DNA of 38,858 bases, from assembly GCA_007135125.1 (NCBI GenBank), contig SLJK01000105.1:1-38858 (forward strand). Direction: 5' to 3'. Numbering within the stretch: position 1 is the first letter of the stretch; every line of letters starts with the position of its first letter. Below the pieces are notes generated by a model. That model worked only from the letters and a program-made list of their open reading frames with translations, did not search any database and had not been told where the DNA came from. Shown one piece after another: positions 1 through 8,066 of this stretch. A program made the position numbers and the translations under genes. Source of the DNA: Syntrophomonadaceae bacterium (GTDB taxonomy: Bacteria; Bacillota; Dethiobacteria; DTU022; UBA8154).

Positions 1-305
1 ATTTGCAGGGTTATTTTGGGGTAGAGATTTCCAGGGAAAAGGCCAGAGTTGGTGGAGGTTCTATGCCACTGGTTTCCCTGCCCAGTTGCCAGGTCAGCCT
101 AAAACCTGTCAGTCTGAGCGGAGAAGCTGTGGCGGAAAGGCTGCGCACGGCCAAGTCACCTGTGCTTTGTCGTATACGTAAGGGACAAGTTTTGCTTGAT
201 CTGCGCTCTATACAGGAAGATGAAGATGAACTGCTTGCGGAAACAGTGGTAGAAGTTTTGGAAACTGTTGTACCACCAGAAAAGGAGAAAGAGAAAGAAC
301 AATGA
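1..305 (+). CDS. selA: L-seryl-tRNA(Sec) selenium transferase, C-terminal fragment
   Basis: Only the last 101 or so codons are present; the reading frame is open from the left edge of the window, so the gene begins upstream. SelA is a PLP enzyme that converts seryl-tRNA(Sec) to selenocysteyl-tRNA(Sec). The visible tail holds the family's late segment with VGGGSMPLVSLPS, followed by a GEAVAERLR helix and the CRIRKGQVLLDLRSI strand pair close to the usual C-terminus. The last few residues are a charged KEKEKEQ tail. The stop overlaps the selB start (ATGA), so the two genes are translationally coupled. The adjacent selB makes the assignment firm although the catalytic lysine region lies outside the window. 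Confidence 0.9.
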   Translation, partial: LQGYFGVEISREKARVGGGSMPLVSLPSCQVSLKPVSLSGEAVAERLRTAKSPVLCRIRKGQVLLDLRSIQEDEDELLAETVVEVLETVVPPEKEKEKEQ

Positions 306-2197
306 TTATCGGTACCGCTGGACATGTAGATCATGGCAAGACAGAGCTGATACGAGCATTGACGGGCATAGACACGGACCGCCTTCGGGAAGAAAAAGAA
401 AGGGGCATTTCTATTGATCTCGGCTTTGCTCCTTTCAACTTAACAGACGGTCGCGTAGTGGGAGTTGTGGATGTCCCTGGCCATGAAAAATTTATCCATA
501 ATATGCTGGCCGGTGTGGGCGGTCTGGACCTAGTCCTTCTGGTGATAGATGCTGCAGAAGGAGTAATGCCTCAGACCAGGGAGCACCTTGATATCCTGGA
601 GTTGTTGCAGGTTAAAAGGGGACTGGTCGTTATCACAAAAATGGACCTGGTAGAAAAAGAATGGCTGGAGATGGTGGAAGAAGAGGTCCGGGAAGTTATG
701 GAAGGAAGTTTTCTGGCAGATGCACCGATTTACTTTGTTTCTTCCGTTACTAAGGAGGGTATTGAAGAGCTCAGGCAAGCCATTGAGGAAATTGCCGCTG
801 CAGTCCCAGGAAAAGATAGCGAAGCTCCCCTGCGTATCCCTTTGGACAGGGTTTTTTCAGTTTCCGGGTTTGGTACAGTTATTACTGGGACCTTATTAAG
901 TGGAAAAGTTAGGACCGGCCAGACAGTGGAGCTGCTCCCTCCGGGGAAAGAGTTTAGAGTAAGGGGAGTACAGGTGCACGGAGAAATGGTAGAGAAAGCA
1001 GAGGCCGGACAGAGGGTGGCCTTAAATCTGGTAGGCCTGGAGAAGGCAGAGGTAATAAGAGGCAGTGTAATAGCTGACCCCGGCTTTTTCTGTTTGACTC
1101 GTTTCTGCGACACAAAACTGAAAATGCTTTCCACTGCTGCAAGACCACTGACCAACATGTCACCGGTCCACTTTTACCTCGGCACTGCCAGGGTGGTAGC
1201 ACGTACGCTTCTCCTGGGCAGTGAGGAATTAAAGCCTGGTCAAGAGGGGTTTGTTCAGTGTCGTCTGGATAGGCCTCTGGTAGCTCATAGGGGAGATCGT
1301 TTTATTATACGTTCTTATTCTCCAATGATAACTATTGGCGGAGGCATTATTCTTGATGAAAACCCTCGGCGCCATAAGAGGTTTCGGGGTGATGTTTTAG
1401 GTAACCTGGAGCAGCTGGAAAAAGAAGATCTTTCCTTTGTTTTGCAGAGGTTAAAGGAAAAAGGTGTTGCTACCCTGGAAGCTCTTTCCCAAAGAACGAA
1501 AATTGGTCCGGGACAACTGCAGAAAATGCTAAATGAAGCTGTCCAAAGAGGCGATGTTGTCTTAATAGGGGGCTTTTTTAGCACTCCTGAAATCGTCCGG
1601 GAGTGGGAATCTGCGGTTATAGAAGAGCTGGAACGTTTCCACAGGGAAAGACCTCTGCAACCTGGTCTGCAAAAAGCAAGTTTAGCTGGAGCTCTTCCAT
1701 ATAAATTGACAGGAAAAGCTTATGACGAATTACTGAAACATATTGAAGAAAAGGGACTGTTGGTACTTAAAGGAGATCTCGTCCTTAAGAGCGACTTTAC
1801 ACCGCGCCCTTCAGCGGCGCAGGAAAAAAAGATAGTAGAAATCCTAGAAATTTTTGCGCAGGGAGATTTGAACCCACCGTCACTGAAAGAAATCTGGGAA
1901 AAATTTGGTTTTAAAAAAGAGGAGGTTGAAAACCTGGTATACTACATGGTTGAAGAAGGGCACCTGATGAAAATTACAGAAGAATTCTATCTGCATAAAG
2001 ACACTTACAGCAGATGTTTGCAGGCATTAATAGACTTCTTTCAAAACCACGAAAGCATAACACTGGGCCAGTACCGCGATCTGCTGCAGACTTCTCGCAG
2101 GCGAGCTCAGGCACTGTTGGAACATTTTGATGGTTGTAAATACACTCGGCGGCAGGGTGATGAGAGGGTGCCTTTGAGGTTGCCCCGCGGGGAATAG
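302..2197 (+). CDS. selB: Selenocysteine-specific translation elongation factor SelB
   Basis: SelB is a GTPase that delivers selenocysteyl-tRNA(Sec) to ribosomes stalled at UGA codons bearing a SECIS element. The 631-residue protein begins at ATG 302, with a purine-rich ribosome site inside the end of selA. The G1 motif GHVDHGKT is near residue 7, the G3 motif DVPGHEKF near residue 58 and the G4 motif TKMDL near residue 110. EF-Tu-like beta-barrel domains follow to about residue 350. The rest (about 370-631) is the winged-helix array that binds the SECIS hairpin. Length is normal for bacterial SelB. It shows that the organism makes selenoproteins, but no gene in this window contains an obvious in-frame UGA, and selC and selD are not here. 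Confidence 0.97.
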   Translation: MIIGTAGHVDHGKTELIRALTGIDTDRLREEKERGISIDLGFAPFNLTDGRVVGVVDVPGHEKFIHNMLAGVGGLDLVLLVIDAAEGVMPQTREHLDILELLQVKRGLVVITKMDLVEKEWLEMVEEEVREVMEGSFLADAPIYFVSSVTKEGIEELRQAIEEIAAAVPGKDSEAPLRIPLDRVFSVSGFGTVITGTLLSGKVRTGQTVELLPPGKEFRVRGVQVHGEMVEKAEAGQRVALNLVGLEKAEVIRGSVIADPGFFCLTRFCDTKLKMLSTAARPLTNMSPVHFYLGTARVVARTLLLGSEELKPGQEGFVQCRLDRPLVAHRGDRFIIRSYSPMITIGGGIILDENPRRHKRFRGDVLGNLEQLEKEDLSFVLQRLKEKGVATLEALSQRTKIGPGQLQKMLNEAVQRGDVVLIGGFFSTPEIVREWESAVIEELERFHRERPLQPGLQKASLAGALPYKLTGKAYDELLKHIEEKGLLVLKGDLVLKSDFTPRPSAAQEKKIVEILEIFAQGDLNPPSLKEIWEKFGFKKEEVENLVYYMVEEGHLMKITEEFYLHKDTYSRCLQALIDFFQNHESITLGQYRDLLQTSRRRAQALLEHFDGCKYTRRQGDERVPLRLPRGE

Positions 2198-2343
2198 AAG
2201 TTTTGTGAGGAAAGAGTTTCTTATTGAAGAAGGCTTGCAATAAATTTATTTTTAAAAGAAGGATTTTTTTTGGGAAGTGTCGAAGACAAAATTATGGGTT
2301 TAACCCCGTAGTGTTCTTCTTGTTGCTCTATATGTGGCGTTTG

Positions 2344-2358
2344 CAGTGTTTTACACTG
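2344..2358. promoter_or_regulatory. Inverted repeat, possible operator
   Basis: CAGTG and CACTG are perfectly complementary around a five-base TTTTA centre. It lies about 170 bases before the first gene of the Etf/Hdr/Flx cluster, in an AT-rich stretch where a promoter is expected. TTGCAG at 2341-2346 could be a -35 element overlapping it. The size is right for a dimeric repressor site, but it matches no consensus I know, and a short palindrome like this can occur by chance. Confidence 0.25.
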
Positions 2359-2414
2359 TATTAATTTTAAAAAATGACAGGAATATTTACTACCAACAGA
2401 AAGGGAGGTGTATA

Positions 2415-2492
2415 TGTCCTTTAAACGTTTGTTTGTTAGAAACGGGGTAAAAGTAAACCTCGAGTTTTTGCTGTACGACAGGATATTTTAAT
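2415..2492 (+). CDS. Possible very short leader peptide ORF
   Basis: An ATG at 2415 sits about five bases after AGGGAGGTG, one of the best ribosome-binding sites in the window. The frame begins MSFKRLFVRNGV and closes well before the next gene; the exact end given here is approximate. The product would be short and basic, and I do not recognise it. It could be a leader peptide, the decayed start of a lost gene, or a chance reading frame behind a purine-rich stretch. The next gene has its own ribosome site. Confidence 0.2.
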
Positions 2493-2529
2493 CCCGGGAT
2501 GATGCCAATTCCTTAAGTGAGGTATGAAG

Positions 2530-3666
2530 ATGAACACAGAACTGCAGAACTTTATCGAAAAGTATGATTTGTACGGTTGCATTCAATGCGGAAGATGTAC
2601 GGGGGGCTGTCCCGTAACCGTTCGCACAAATTTGAATGTGCGTCGTTTCGTTTATGATTCTATTGATGAGGATGCCTTGGAAGAACTTGCCAAATTACCT
2701 GAAATATGGGATTGTACTGCCTGCAGCACCTGTGCTGTAAGGTGCCCCAAGGGATTGAAGCCTTTAGAGGTATTGATTGGCCTGCGTGGCATATTGGTCT
2801 TGGAAGGACAGGTTGAGCCCACCGTCAGGGATGCCCTGGAGAGTATCTTTCGCGAAGGGAATCCGTGGAGCAAGGCGAGAGCTACGCGCTCCGACTGGAT
2901 GGAAGGGCTCGATGTAAAAGTAGCTGACCCCGAGACAGAGGTAGAAAACCTCATTTTTGTTTGCTGTACTGTGGTTTATGATCCCAGGGTACAGGTTACT
3001 GTAAAGAATCTTGTTAAAATACTGAACAAGGCAGACGTTGATTATGCCTTTGTGGGGGATGATGAGTCCTGCTGTGCCAGTGAGGCTTTTAACCTTGGCG
3101 AAGAAGAGCTTTTTGAGATGATGGTGGAAGATAATACGGAGCTTCTTAACAGCTTCAAAGCAAAAAGAATAGTTACTATTTCTCCTCACTGCTTTAATGC
3201 TTTTAAAAAGCAGTATCCCGATCTTAAGGCAGAAGTACTACATTATACTCAACTTATAGGTGAACTTTTGGAGGATAAAAAGCTGGAGTTTACCAAGGAA
3301 TTACCGCAGAAGATCGTCTTTCACGATCCCTGTTTCCTGGGCAAACAAAATGATGTTTACGACGAACCGCGCTTTGTTTTAAGCCAGATTCCAGGTGCCG
3401 AACTTGTAGAGTTCGAGCGCAACAAGGAGCGCAGTCTCTGCTGTGAAGGCGGAGGAGGAAAAATGTGGGTGGAATCAGATTCAAAGCTGGAGCGTCTTGC
3501 AGAAACACGTGTCAAAGATGCCCATGCACTTGGTGCCGATGTGCTTGCCGCAGCTTGTCCTTTCTGTATACTCACCTTGGATGATGCTCTTAAAGCGAAG
3601 GGGTTCGAGGAAGAAATGAAAGTGTCAGAGATACTGGAAATTATCGGAGATCTGTTGGAAGAGTAG
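2530..3666 (+). CDS. Soluble HdrC-HdrB-like fusion (heterodisulfide reductase-related iron-sulfur protein)
   Basis: This 378-residue protein probably passes electrons between the Etf encoded next and HdrA. The N-terminal HdrC-like part has two [4Fe-4S] motifs: C17, C20, C23, C27 and C62, C65, C68, C72. Two HdrB/HdrD-type CCG domains follow. The first has C145-C146, C181-C182 and C221, with serine at 218 where the CxxC pair would begin. The second is canonical, with C268, C304-C305 in CCEGGGG, and C343/C346. No membrane segment is present, unlike HdrE-linked HdrD or membrane-bound Etf partners. I chose ATG 2530 over 2524 because GAGG at 2519-2522 is correctly spaced only for 2530. Related iron-sulfur oxidoreductases (GlpC, LutA, glycolate oxidase subunit) share the fold, but the neighbours favour an Hdr role. 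Confidence 0.85.
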   Translation: MNTELQNFIEKYDLYGCIQCGRCTGGCPVTVRTNLNVRRFVYDSIDEDALEELAKLPEIWDCTACSTCAVRCPKGLKPLEVLIGLRGILVLEGQVEPTVRDALESIFREGNPWSKARATRSDWMEGLDVKVADPETEVENLIFVCCTVVYDPRVQVTVKNLVKILNKADVDYAFVGDDESCCASEAFNLGEEELFEMMVEDNTELLNSFKAKRIVTISPHCFNAFKKQYPDLKAEVLHYTQLIGELLEDKKLEFTKELPQKIVFHDPCFLGKQNDVYDEPRFVLSQIPGAELVEFERNKERSLCCEGGGGKMWVESDSKLERLAETRVKDAHALGADVLAAACPFCILTLDDALKAKGFEEEMKVSEILEIIGDLLEE

Positions 3667-3754
3667 CGGTTTTAGAAACTGCTGTAGCGGAACAGAAAGT
3701 TCCAGGTTTTTTTAGAAAAAGTAATGCCAAATCGTTGTAGGAGGTGGAAAGTTT

Positions 3755-4543
3755 ATGAATACTTTTGTTTGTGTTAAAAGAGTTCCAGATACCTCTGAAG
3801 CAGAGGTAAAGGTTGATGCCACGGAGAAAGATGTTGATAGCAGTAAGTTTTCTTTTGATATTAATGATGCTGATAACTACGCCGTGGAAGAAGCAGTCCA
3901 GATCAAAGAGGCCCAGGGGGGCACTGTGCAGGTTCTGTGCTGTGGGCCACAGGATGCCGATATGATGATTCGCATGGCCCTGGCTAAGGGTGGCGATAGT
4001 GCTATGCGCATTGATGACCCGCGGATCAATTTTTCTGATCCTCTTCAGGTCGCAAAGGTTCTAGCTGCAGCCATTAAAGAACAAGAGTATGATCTGGTGT
4101 TGACCGGCTGTTGGGCTGATGATGATGGTTTTATGGCTGTTGGCGTGGCGCTTGCTGAGGAACTTGGCATACCGCATGCTGCTATGGTCAAGAAGGTTGA
4201 AGTAGAGGACGGAAAAGTTAAGGCGCACCGGGAACTTGAGGGTGGCATTTCAGAGGTGGTAGAGATTACACTGCCTGCCGTGCTTACAATCCAAACCGGT
4301 ATAAATGAACCTCGTTATGCACCAATAAGAGGGATCAGGCAGGCCCAAAAGAAAGAACTCAAAGTCTTGAAGTTGGATGATCTGGGAATTTCTGAAGAAG
4401 AAGTAAGTGAGGATAGTTCTTTGATAGAACTGAAACGATTTTACATTCCTGAAGTAGAGTCCAAAGCGGAAATTATCGAAGGTGAACCGGAAGAAAAAGC
4501 TGAAAAATTGGCTGAGAAGATGGTGAAAGGGGGTCTCATCTAA
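3755..4543 (+). CDS. etfB: Electron transfer flavoprotein, beta subunit
   Basis: EtfB (262 residues) pairs with EtfA to form the FAD/AMP- or FAD/FAD-binding Etf that exchanges electrons with acyl-CoA dehydrogenases. The start is typical (MNTFVCVKRVPDTSEAEVKVD), followed by the INDADNYAVEEAVQIKE helix near residue 45, the adenine-nucleotide-binding Rossmann-like core, and LPAVLTIQTGINEPRYAPIRGI near 170-190. AGGAGGTGG lies just before the ATG. The stop shares one base with the etfA start. It follows the HdrCB-like gene by 88 bases, so the two are probably co-transcribed. Whether this Etf bifurcates cannot be settled by eye; its association with HdrA suggests that bifurcation, if any, may lie in HdrA. 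Confidence 0.95.
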   Translation: MNTFVCVKRVPDTSEAEVKVDATEKDVDSSKFSFDINDADNYAVEEAVQIKEAQGGTVQVLCCGPQDADMMIRMALAKGGDSAMRIDDPRINFSDPLQVAKVLAAAIKEQEYDLVLTGCWADDDGFMAVGVALAEELGIPHAAMVKKVEVEDGKVKAHRELEGGISEVVEITLPAVLTIQTGINEPRYAPIRGIRQAQKKELKVLKLDDLGISEEEVSEDSSLIELKRFYIPEVESKAEIIEGEPEEKAEKLAEKMVKGGLI

Positions 4544-5517
4544 TGAGCAATATCTTTGTTTTGGTTGAACATCGTCAAGGAGAATTACGTGATATTACCC
4601 TGGAAATGCTCACGAAAGCTTCCCAGCTTGCCGAAAAGACAGGTGGAGAAACGGTAGCGCTTCTTCTGGGTAACGGTGTGGATTCTCATGCGGAAAAACT
4701 GACAGGATATAGTGATAAGGTTCTCTATATGGATGACCCTCTTTTTGAGGATTATAATTCCGAAAAGTACCAAAAAGCTTTGGTGGCGTTCTTTAAAGAG
4801 CAGAAGCCTTACCTGGTTATGATGGGGCATACAGCCCAGGGTGTTGACCTGGCCCCTGCCCTTGCGGTTGAACTGAAAATGCCTTTTGTAACGGATGTTA
4901 TTGATTTGGAATATGTTGACGATAAGCTGCAACCTTTGCGCCAATACTACGGGGGCAAGGTAAATGCTGAGTTTAGCTTCAAAGGTGAGCCTCCGTATCT
5001 GGTTACTTTTCGCGAAGCCACCCTGGAAGTTCCTGAGCCTTTCAAATCAGGAAAAGTGGAAAAAATCGACTCGCCCCTTAAAGAGGATATTGATTACCGT
5101 AAATTCCTGGAATACATTGAGGCAGAAGTTGGCGATGTTGATATAACCCAGTCAGAAATTCTGGTAGCTGTTGGACGTGGTGTTAAGGAAGAAAAAAATA
5201 TGGCCATGATCGAAGAATTGGCCAGCGCCATTAAAGCTGATATCTGCGCTTCACGCGCCGCCACTGATGCGGGCTGGCTTCCCCATGACCGCCAGGTGGG
5301 TACTTCCGGCAAGACGGTAAAGCCCAAGCTATATATTGCGATCGGTATTTCAGGGGCTTTCCAGCACCTCGCTGGCATGAAAGGTGCCAAGACTATTATT
5401 GCTATTAATAAAGACCCGGAAGCCCCCATTTTTGCCGAAGCTGATTACGCAATTATTGACGACCTGTTTAAAGTGGTTCCCAAATTGACGGAAAAACTGC
5501 AAGAGCTGCGGGGTTAA
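4543..5517 (+). CDS. etfA: Electron transfer flavoprotein, alpha subunit
   Basis: EtfA (324 residues) has the N-terminal alpha/beta domain and the C-terminal FAD domain with its signature from about residue 208: GRGVKEEKN, then RAATDAGWLPHDRQVGTSGKTV, LYIAIGISGAFQHLAGMKGAKTIIAINKD and ADYAIIDDLFKVVPKL. These residues cradle the FAD that shuttles electrons. It overlaps etfB by one base. No extra ferredoxin domain precedes the Etf fold, in contrast to some EtfA proteins. A 103-base gap separates it from hdrA; that gap has a good ribosome site near its end but no convincing terminator, so read-through is likely. Confidence 0.95.
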   Translation: MSNIFVLVEHRQGELRDITLEMLTKASQLAEKTGGETVALLLGNGVDSHAEKLTGYSDKVLYMDDPLFEDYNSEKYQKALVAFFKEQKPYLVMMGHTAQGVDLAPALAVELKMPFVTDVIDLEYVDDKLQPLRQYYGGKVNAEFSFKGEPPYLVTFREATLEVPEPFKSGKVEKIDSPLKEDIDYRKFLEYIEAEVGDVDITQSEILVAVGRGVKEEKNMAMIEELASAIKADICASRAATDAGWLPHDRQVGTSGKTVKPKLYIAIGISGAFQHLAGMKGAKTIIAINKDPEAPIFAEADYAIIDDLFKVVPKLTEKLQELRG

Positions 5518-5620
5518 GAATTAGCAGTCGCCTTATATTTTGATTGTTATAGGGGAAAAACTGACAGAGTATATACAACTGATTTTGCAGTTAAACCATG
5601 TTGGAGGATGAAAGAAGCCT

Positions 5621-7624
5621 ATGAACAATAATAAACCTAAGATTGGTGTGTATGTTTGTCACTGTGGCGTTAATATCGCCAAGACAGTTGATATTGAGGC
5701 TGTACGGAGTTATGCCGAAAGTTTACCGTATGTCAAGGTAGCTCGCAACTATTCTTATATGTGTTCAGATCCGGGGCAGCTTCTTATTAAAGAAGATATT
5801 GCCGAGGAAGGATTGAATCGCATTGTAGTAGCTTCCTGTTCGCCCCGTATGCACGAACTCACTTTTCGTAAAACCCTGGCTGAAGGTGGTTTGAACCCGT
5901 ATTACCTGGAGATGGCCAATATAAGGGAACAATGCTCCTGGGTTCATGAGGATTCTGAAGAGGCCACTTCCAAGGCAAGAAAATTGGTTGCAGCGGCAGT
6001 AGCCAAGGCCAGATTACTGGAACCGCTGGAAGAAAAAGAGGTGGAGGTAGAGCCCGCTACACTCATAATTGGCGGGGGAATTGCCGGGATACAGGCTGCC
6101 TTGGATATCGCCGGGGCAGGCTTCAAGGTCTATGTGGTAGAAAAAACACCCTCTGTTGGCGGAAAAATGTCCCAGCTTGACAAAACATTCCCCACCCTTG
6201 ACTGCTCTGCTTGCATTCTTACTCCCAAAATGGTAGATGTGGCCAGCCATCCTAACATCGAGCTTTTAACCTATTCCCAGGTGGAGGATGTTCAGGGTTA
6301 TGTGGGTAATTTTGAAGTAAAAGTGCGCAAAAAAGCACGCTATGTAGATATTGACAAATGTACTGGTTGTGGTATTTGTGCACAGGAGTGTCGTCTGGCA
6401 GGAAGGATACCAAGCGAGTACGAAGCAGGGATAGGTAAAAGGGGTGCCATCTACCTTCCTTTTCCACAGGCTGTTCCTGCCAAGTTTACTATTGACCCCG
6501 AGAGCTGTCTCTATTTGACCAGAGGAAAATGCGGGAAAGAGCCCAAATGCGTAGAGCATTGTTCTTTGGGAGCTATAGATTTTGAGCAGCAGGATGAATT
6601 TGTAGAATTTAAAGTGGGAGCCATTATTGTAGCTACCGGTTACGACGTTTTTGATGCTTCGCGGAAGCCGGAGTATGGCTACCAGGACTATGATAATGTT
6701 CTAACTTCATTGGAGTTGGAAAGGCTTGTGTCTGCTTCCGGTCCAACGGGAGGAGAAATTGTTTTGGGGAAAGGAGAAGAGGCCTTTGTCCCCAAGGAAG
6801 TCGCTTTTATACAGTGTGTTGGCTCACGGGACGCGAGCTGCGGAAATGAATACTGTTCCCGAGTGTGCTGCATGTATACGGCCAAGCTTGCCCACCTTAT
6901 AAAAGAGAAAGTGCCTGATTCTAACGTGAGGGTTTACTATATGGATGTCAGGGCTTTTGGCAAGGGTTTTGAAGAGTTTTATGACCGGGTTCGCCGGGAA
7001 GGGGTGCGTTATATCCGTGGCAATCCTTCCGAGGTTTTTAAACGAGATGGTAAGTTGGTGGTCAAGGCAGAGGACACTTTAACCGCTAAACCCCTGGAGG
7101 ACGAAGTTGATATGGTGGTTCTTTCCGTGGGGTTGGAACCACGCAAAGATACCAGGGAGATAATCGATTTGCTTAGGCTTTCCCAGTCATCCGACCGTTT
7201 TTATCTGGAAGCCCATCCCAAGCTGGCCCCTGTAGATACTGCCACTGATGGGGTTTATCTGGCTGGTTGCGCTCAGGGACCCAAAGATATCCCTGATACT
7301 GTGGCCCAGGCAAAAGGTGCCGCATCATCGGCCTTGATTCTTCTTGCCAGCGGCAAAGTTAATATACAGGCCCAGATTTCTGTAGTGAACGAGGCTACAT
7401 GCCGTGGCTGTGGTTATTGTGTCGAAATATGTCCGTACGGAGCCATTGAAATGGGGGAAGTTAACCGTTTTGGCCATATTGTTTCGGTGGCCAAAGTTAA
7501 TGAAGCTCTCTGCAAGGGTTGCGGTGCCTGTGTGGCCGGTTGCTTCTCCGGTTCTATTCAGCAAAAGTCTTTTAAAGACAGACAGATTCTGCCGCAAATT
7601 GCTGTACTGGGGGTTGTAAAATGA
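5621..7624 (+). CDS. hdrA: HdrA-like flavin/iron-sulfur subunit (electron-bifurcating heterodisulfide reductase subunit A)
   Basis: HdrA carries the bifurcating FAD in soluble heterodisulfide reductase complexes. The 667-residue protein shows the HdrA N-terminus (GVYVCHCGVNIAKTV), a thioredoxin-reductase-like FAD domain with GGGIAGIQAALDIAGAG near 150 and VGGKMSQLDKTFPTLDCSACILTPKM near 190, and a ferredoxin motif CTGCGICAQEC near 247. The HdrA-specific cysteine cluster follows around 395-415 (CVGSRDASCGNEYCSRVCC). Two C-terminal [4Fe-4S] motifs complete it: CRGCGYCVEICP and CKGCGACVAGC. This is a full-length HdrA. The stop overlaps the next gene by four bases (ATGA), tying it to the FlxD-like subunit. 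No UGA-encoded selenocysteine replaces any of these cysteines. Confidence 0.95.
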   Translation: MNNNKPKIGVYVCHCGVNIAKTVDIEAVRSYAESLPYVKVARNYSYMCSDPGQLLIKEDIAEEGLNRIVVASCSPRMHELTFRKTLAEGGLNPYYLEMANIREQCSWVHEDSEEATSKARKLVAAAVAKARLLEPLEEKEVEVEPATLIIGGGIAGIQAALDIAGAGFKVYVVEKTPSVGGKMSQLDKTFPTLDCSACILTPKMVDVASHPNIELLTYSQVEDVQGYVGNFEVKVRKKARYVDIDKCTGCGICAQECRLAGRIPSEYEAGIGKRGAIYLPFPQAVPAKFTIDPESCLYLTRGKCGKEPKCVEHCSLGAIDFEQQDEFVEFKVGAIIVATGYDVFDASRKPEYGYQDYDNVLTSLELERLVSASGPTGGEIVLGKGEEAFVPKEVAFIQCVGSRDASCGNEYCSRVCCMYTAKLAHLIKEKVPDSNVRVYYMDVRAFGKGFEEFYDRVRREGVRYIRGNPSEVFKRDGKLVVKAEDTLTAKPLEDEVDMVVLSVGLEPRKDTREIIDLLRLSQSSDRFYLEAHPKLAPVDTATDGVYLAGCAQGPKDIPDTVAQAKGAASSALILLASGKVNIQAQISVVNEATCRGCGYCVEICPYGAIEMGEVNRFGHIVSVAKVNEALCKGCGACVAGCFSGSIQQKSFKDRQILPQIAVLGVVK

Positions 7625-8052
7625 GCGAGCAATATGAACCCAACATAGTAGCCTTTTTGTGCAATTGGTGCTCTTATGCAGGAGCAGACCTGGCCGGTAC
7701 CAGTAGGGTGCACTATACCTCGAATCTTAATGTGATAAGGGTAATGTGTTCAGGCCGTGTAAATCCTCTTTTTGCTGTAAATGCTTTGCAGCAGGGAGCT
7801 GATGGCGTTCTGGTTTCTGGCTGCCATCCCGGAGATTGTCATTACATGGAAGGAAATTACTATGCGCGTCGCAGGTTTGCCCTGATGCGTGAGTTATTGG
7901 AATTTATTGGGGTGGAGCCCGAGCGCTTCAATATGAGCTGGGTTTCCGCTTCTGAGGGTGCCAAATGGAAAGATGTGGTAGAGGAAGTGGTCGAAAAAGC
8001 AAGGAAAGTTGGACCCTTTGACCAGTTCCGTAGAAATAAGATAAACTGGTAG
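7621..8052 (+). CDS. flxD: MvhD/FlxD-like [2Fe-2S] electron-transfer protein
   Basis: Proteins of the MvhD/FlpD/FlxD family carry a [2Fe-2S] cluster and connect HdrA to a hydrogenase, formate dehydrogenase or NADH module. This 143-residue protein is a stand-alone member. The cysteines are in FLCNWCSYAGADLAG near the start, VMCSGRVNP near residue 40, and VSGCHPGDCHY near residue 65, followed by a basic helix. It overlaps hdrA by four bases, so the two subunits are made together. The downstream Flx genes make FlxD the best subtype name. No hydrogenase large subunit is nearby, which argues against MvhD proper. Confidence 0.92.
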   Translation: MSEQYEPNIVAFLCNWCSYAGADLAGTSRVHYTSNLNVIRVMCSGRVNPLFAVNALQQGADGVLVSGCHPGDCHYMEGNYYARRRFALMRELLEFIGVEPERFNMSWVSASEGAKWKDVVEEVVEKARKVGPFDQFRRNKINW

Positions 8053-8066
8053 AGGAGGAGGATCGC

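Larger units (their letters stand above)
2198..2523. other. Intergenic region between selB and the Etf/Hdr/Flx cluster
   Basis: This 326-base AT-rich gap has no recognised gene. It contains an eight-T run near 2263-2270 without a convincing hairpin, a perfect inverted repeat at 2344-2358, and a strong ribosome-binding site (AGGGAGGTG) in front of an ATG at 2415 that opens only a very short frame. No tRNA cloverleaf was found, although selC often lies next to selB. The region probably carries the promoter of the electron-transfer cluster, but no hexamer pair close to consensus stands out. Confidence 0.6.

Noticed and set aside
2198-2523. tRNA(Sec) gene (selC) next to selB
   Set aside because: No acceptor stem, T-arm or long variable arm could be assembled, and no GGTTC-type T-loop sequence is present.
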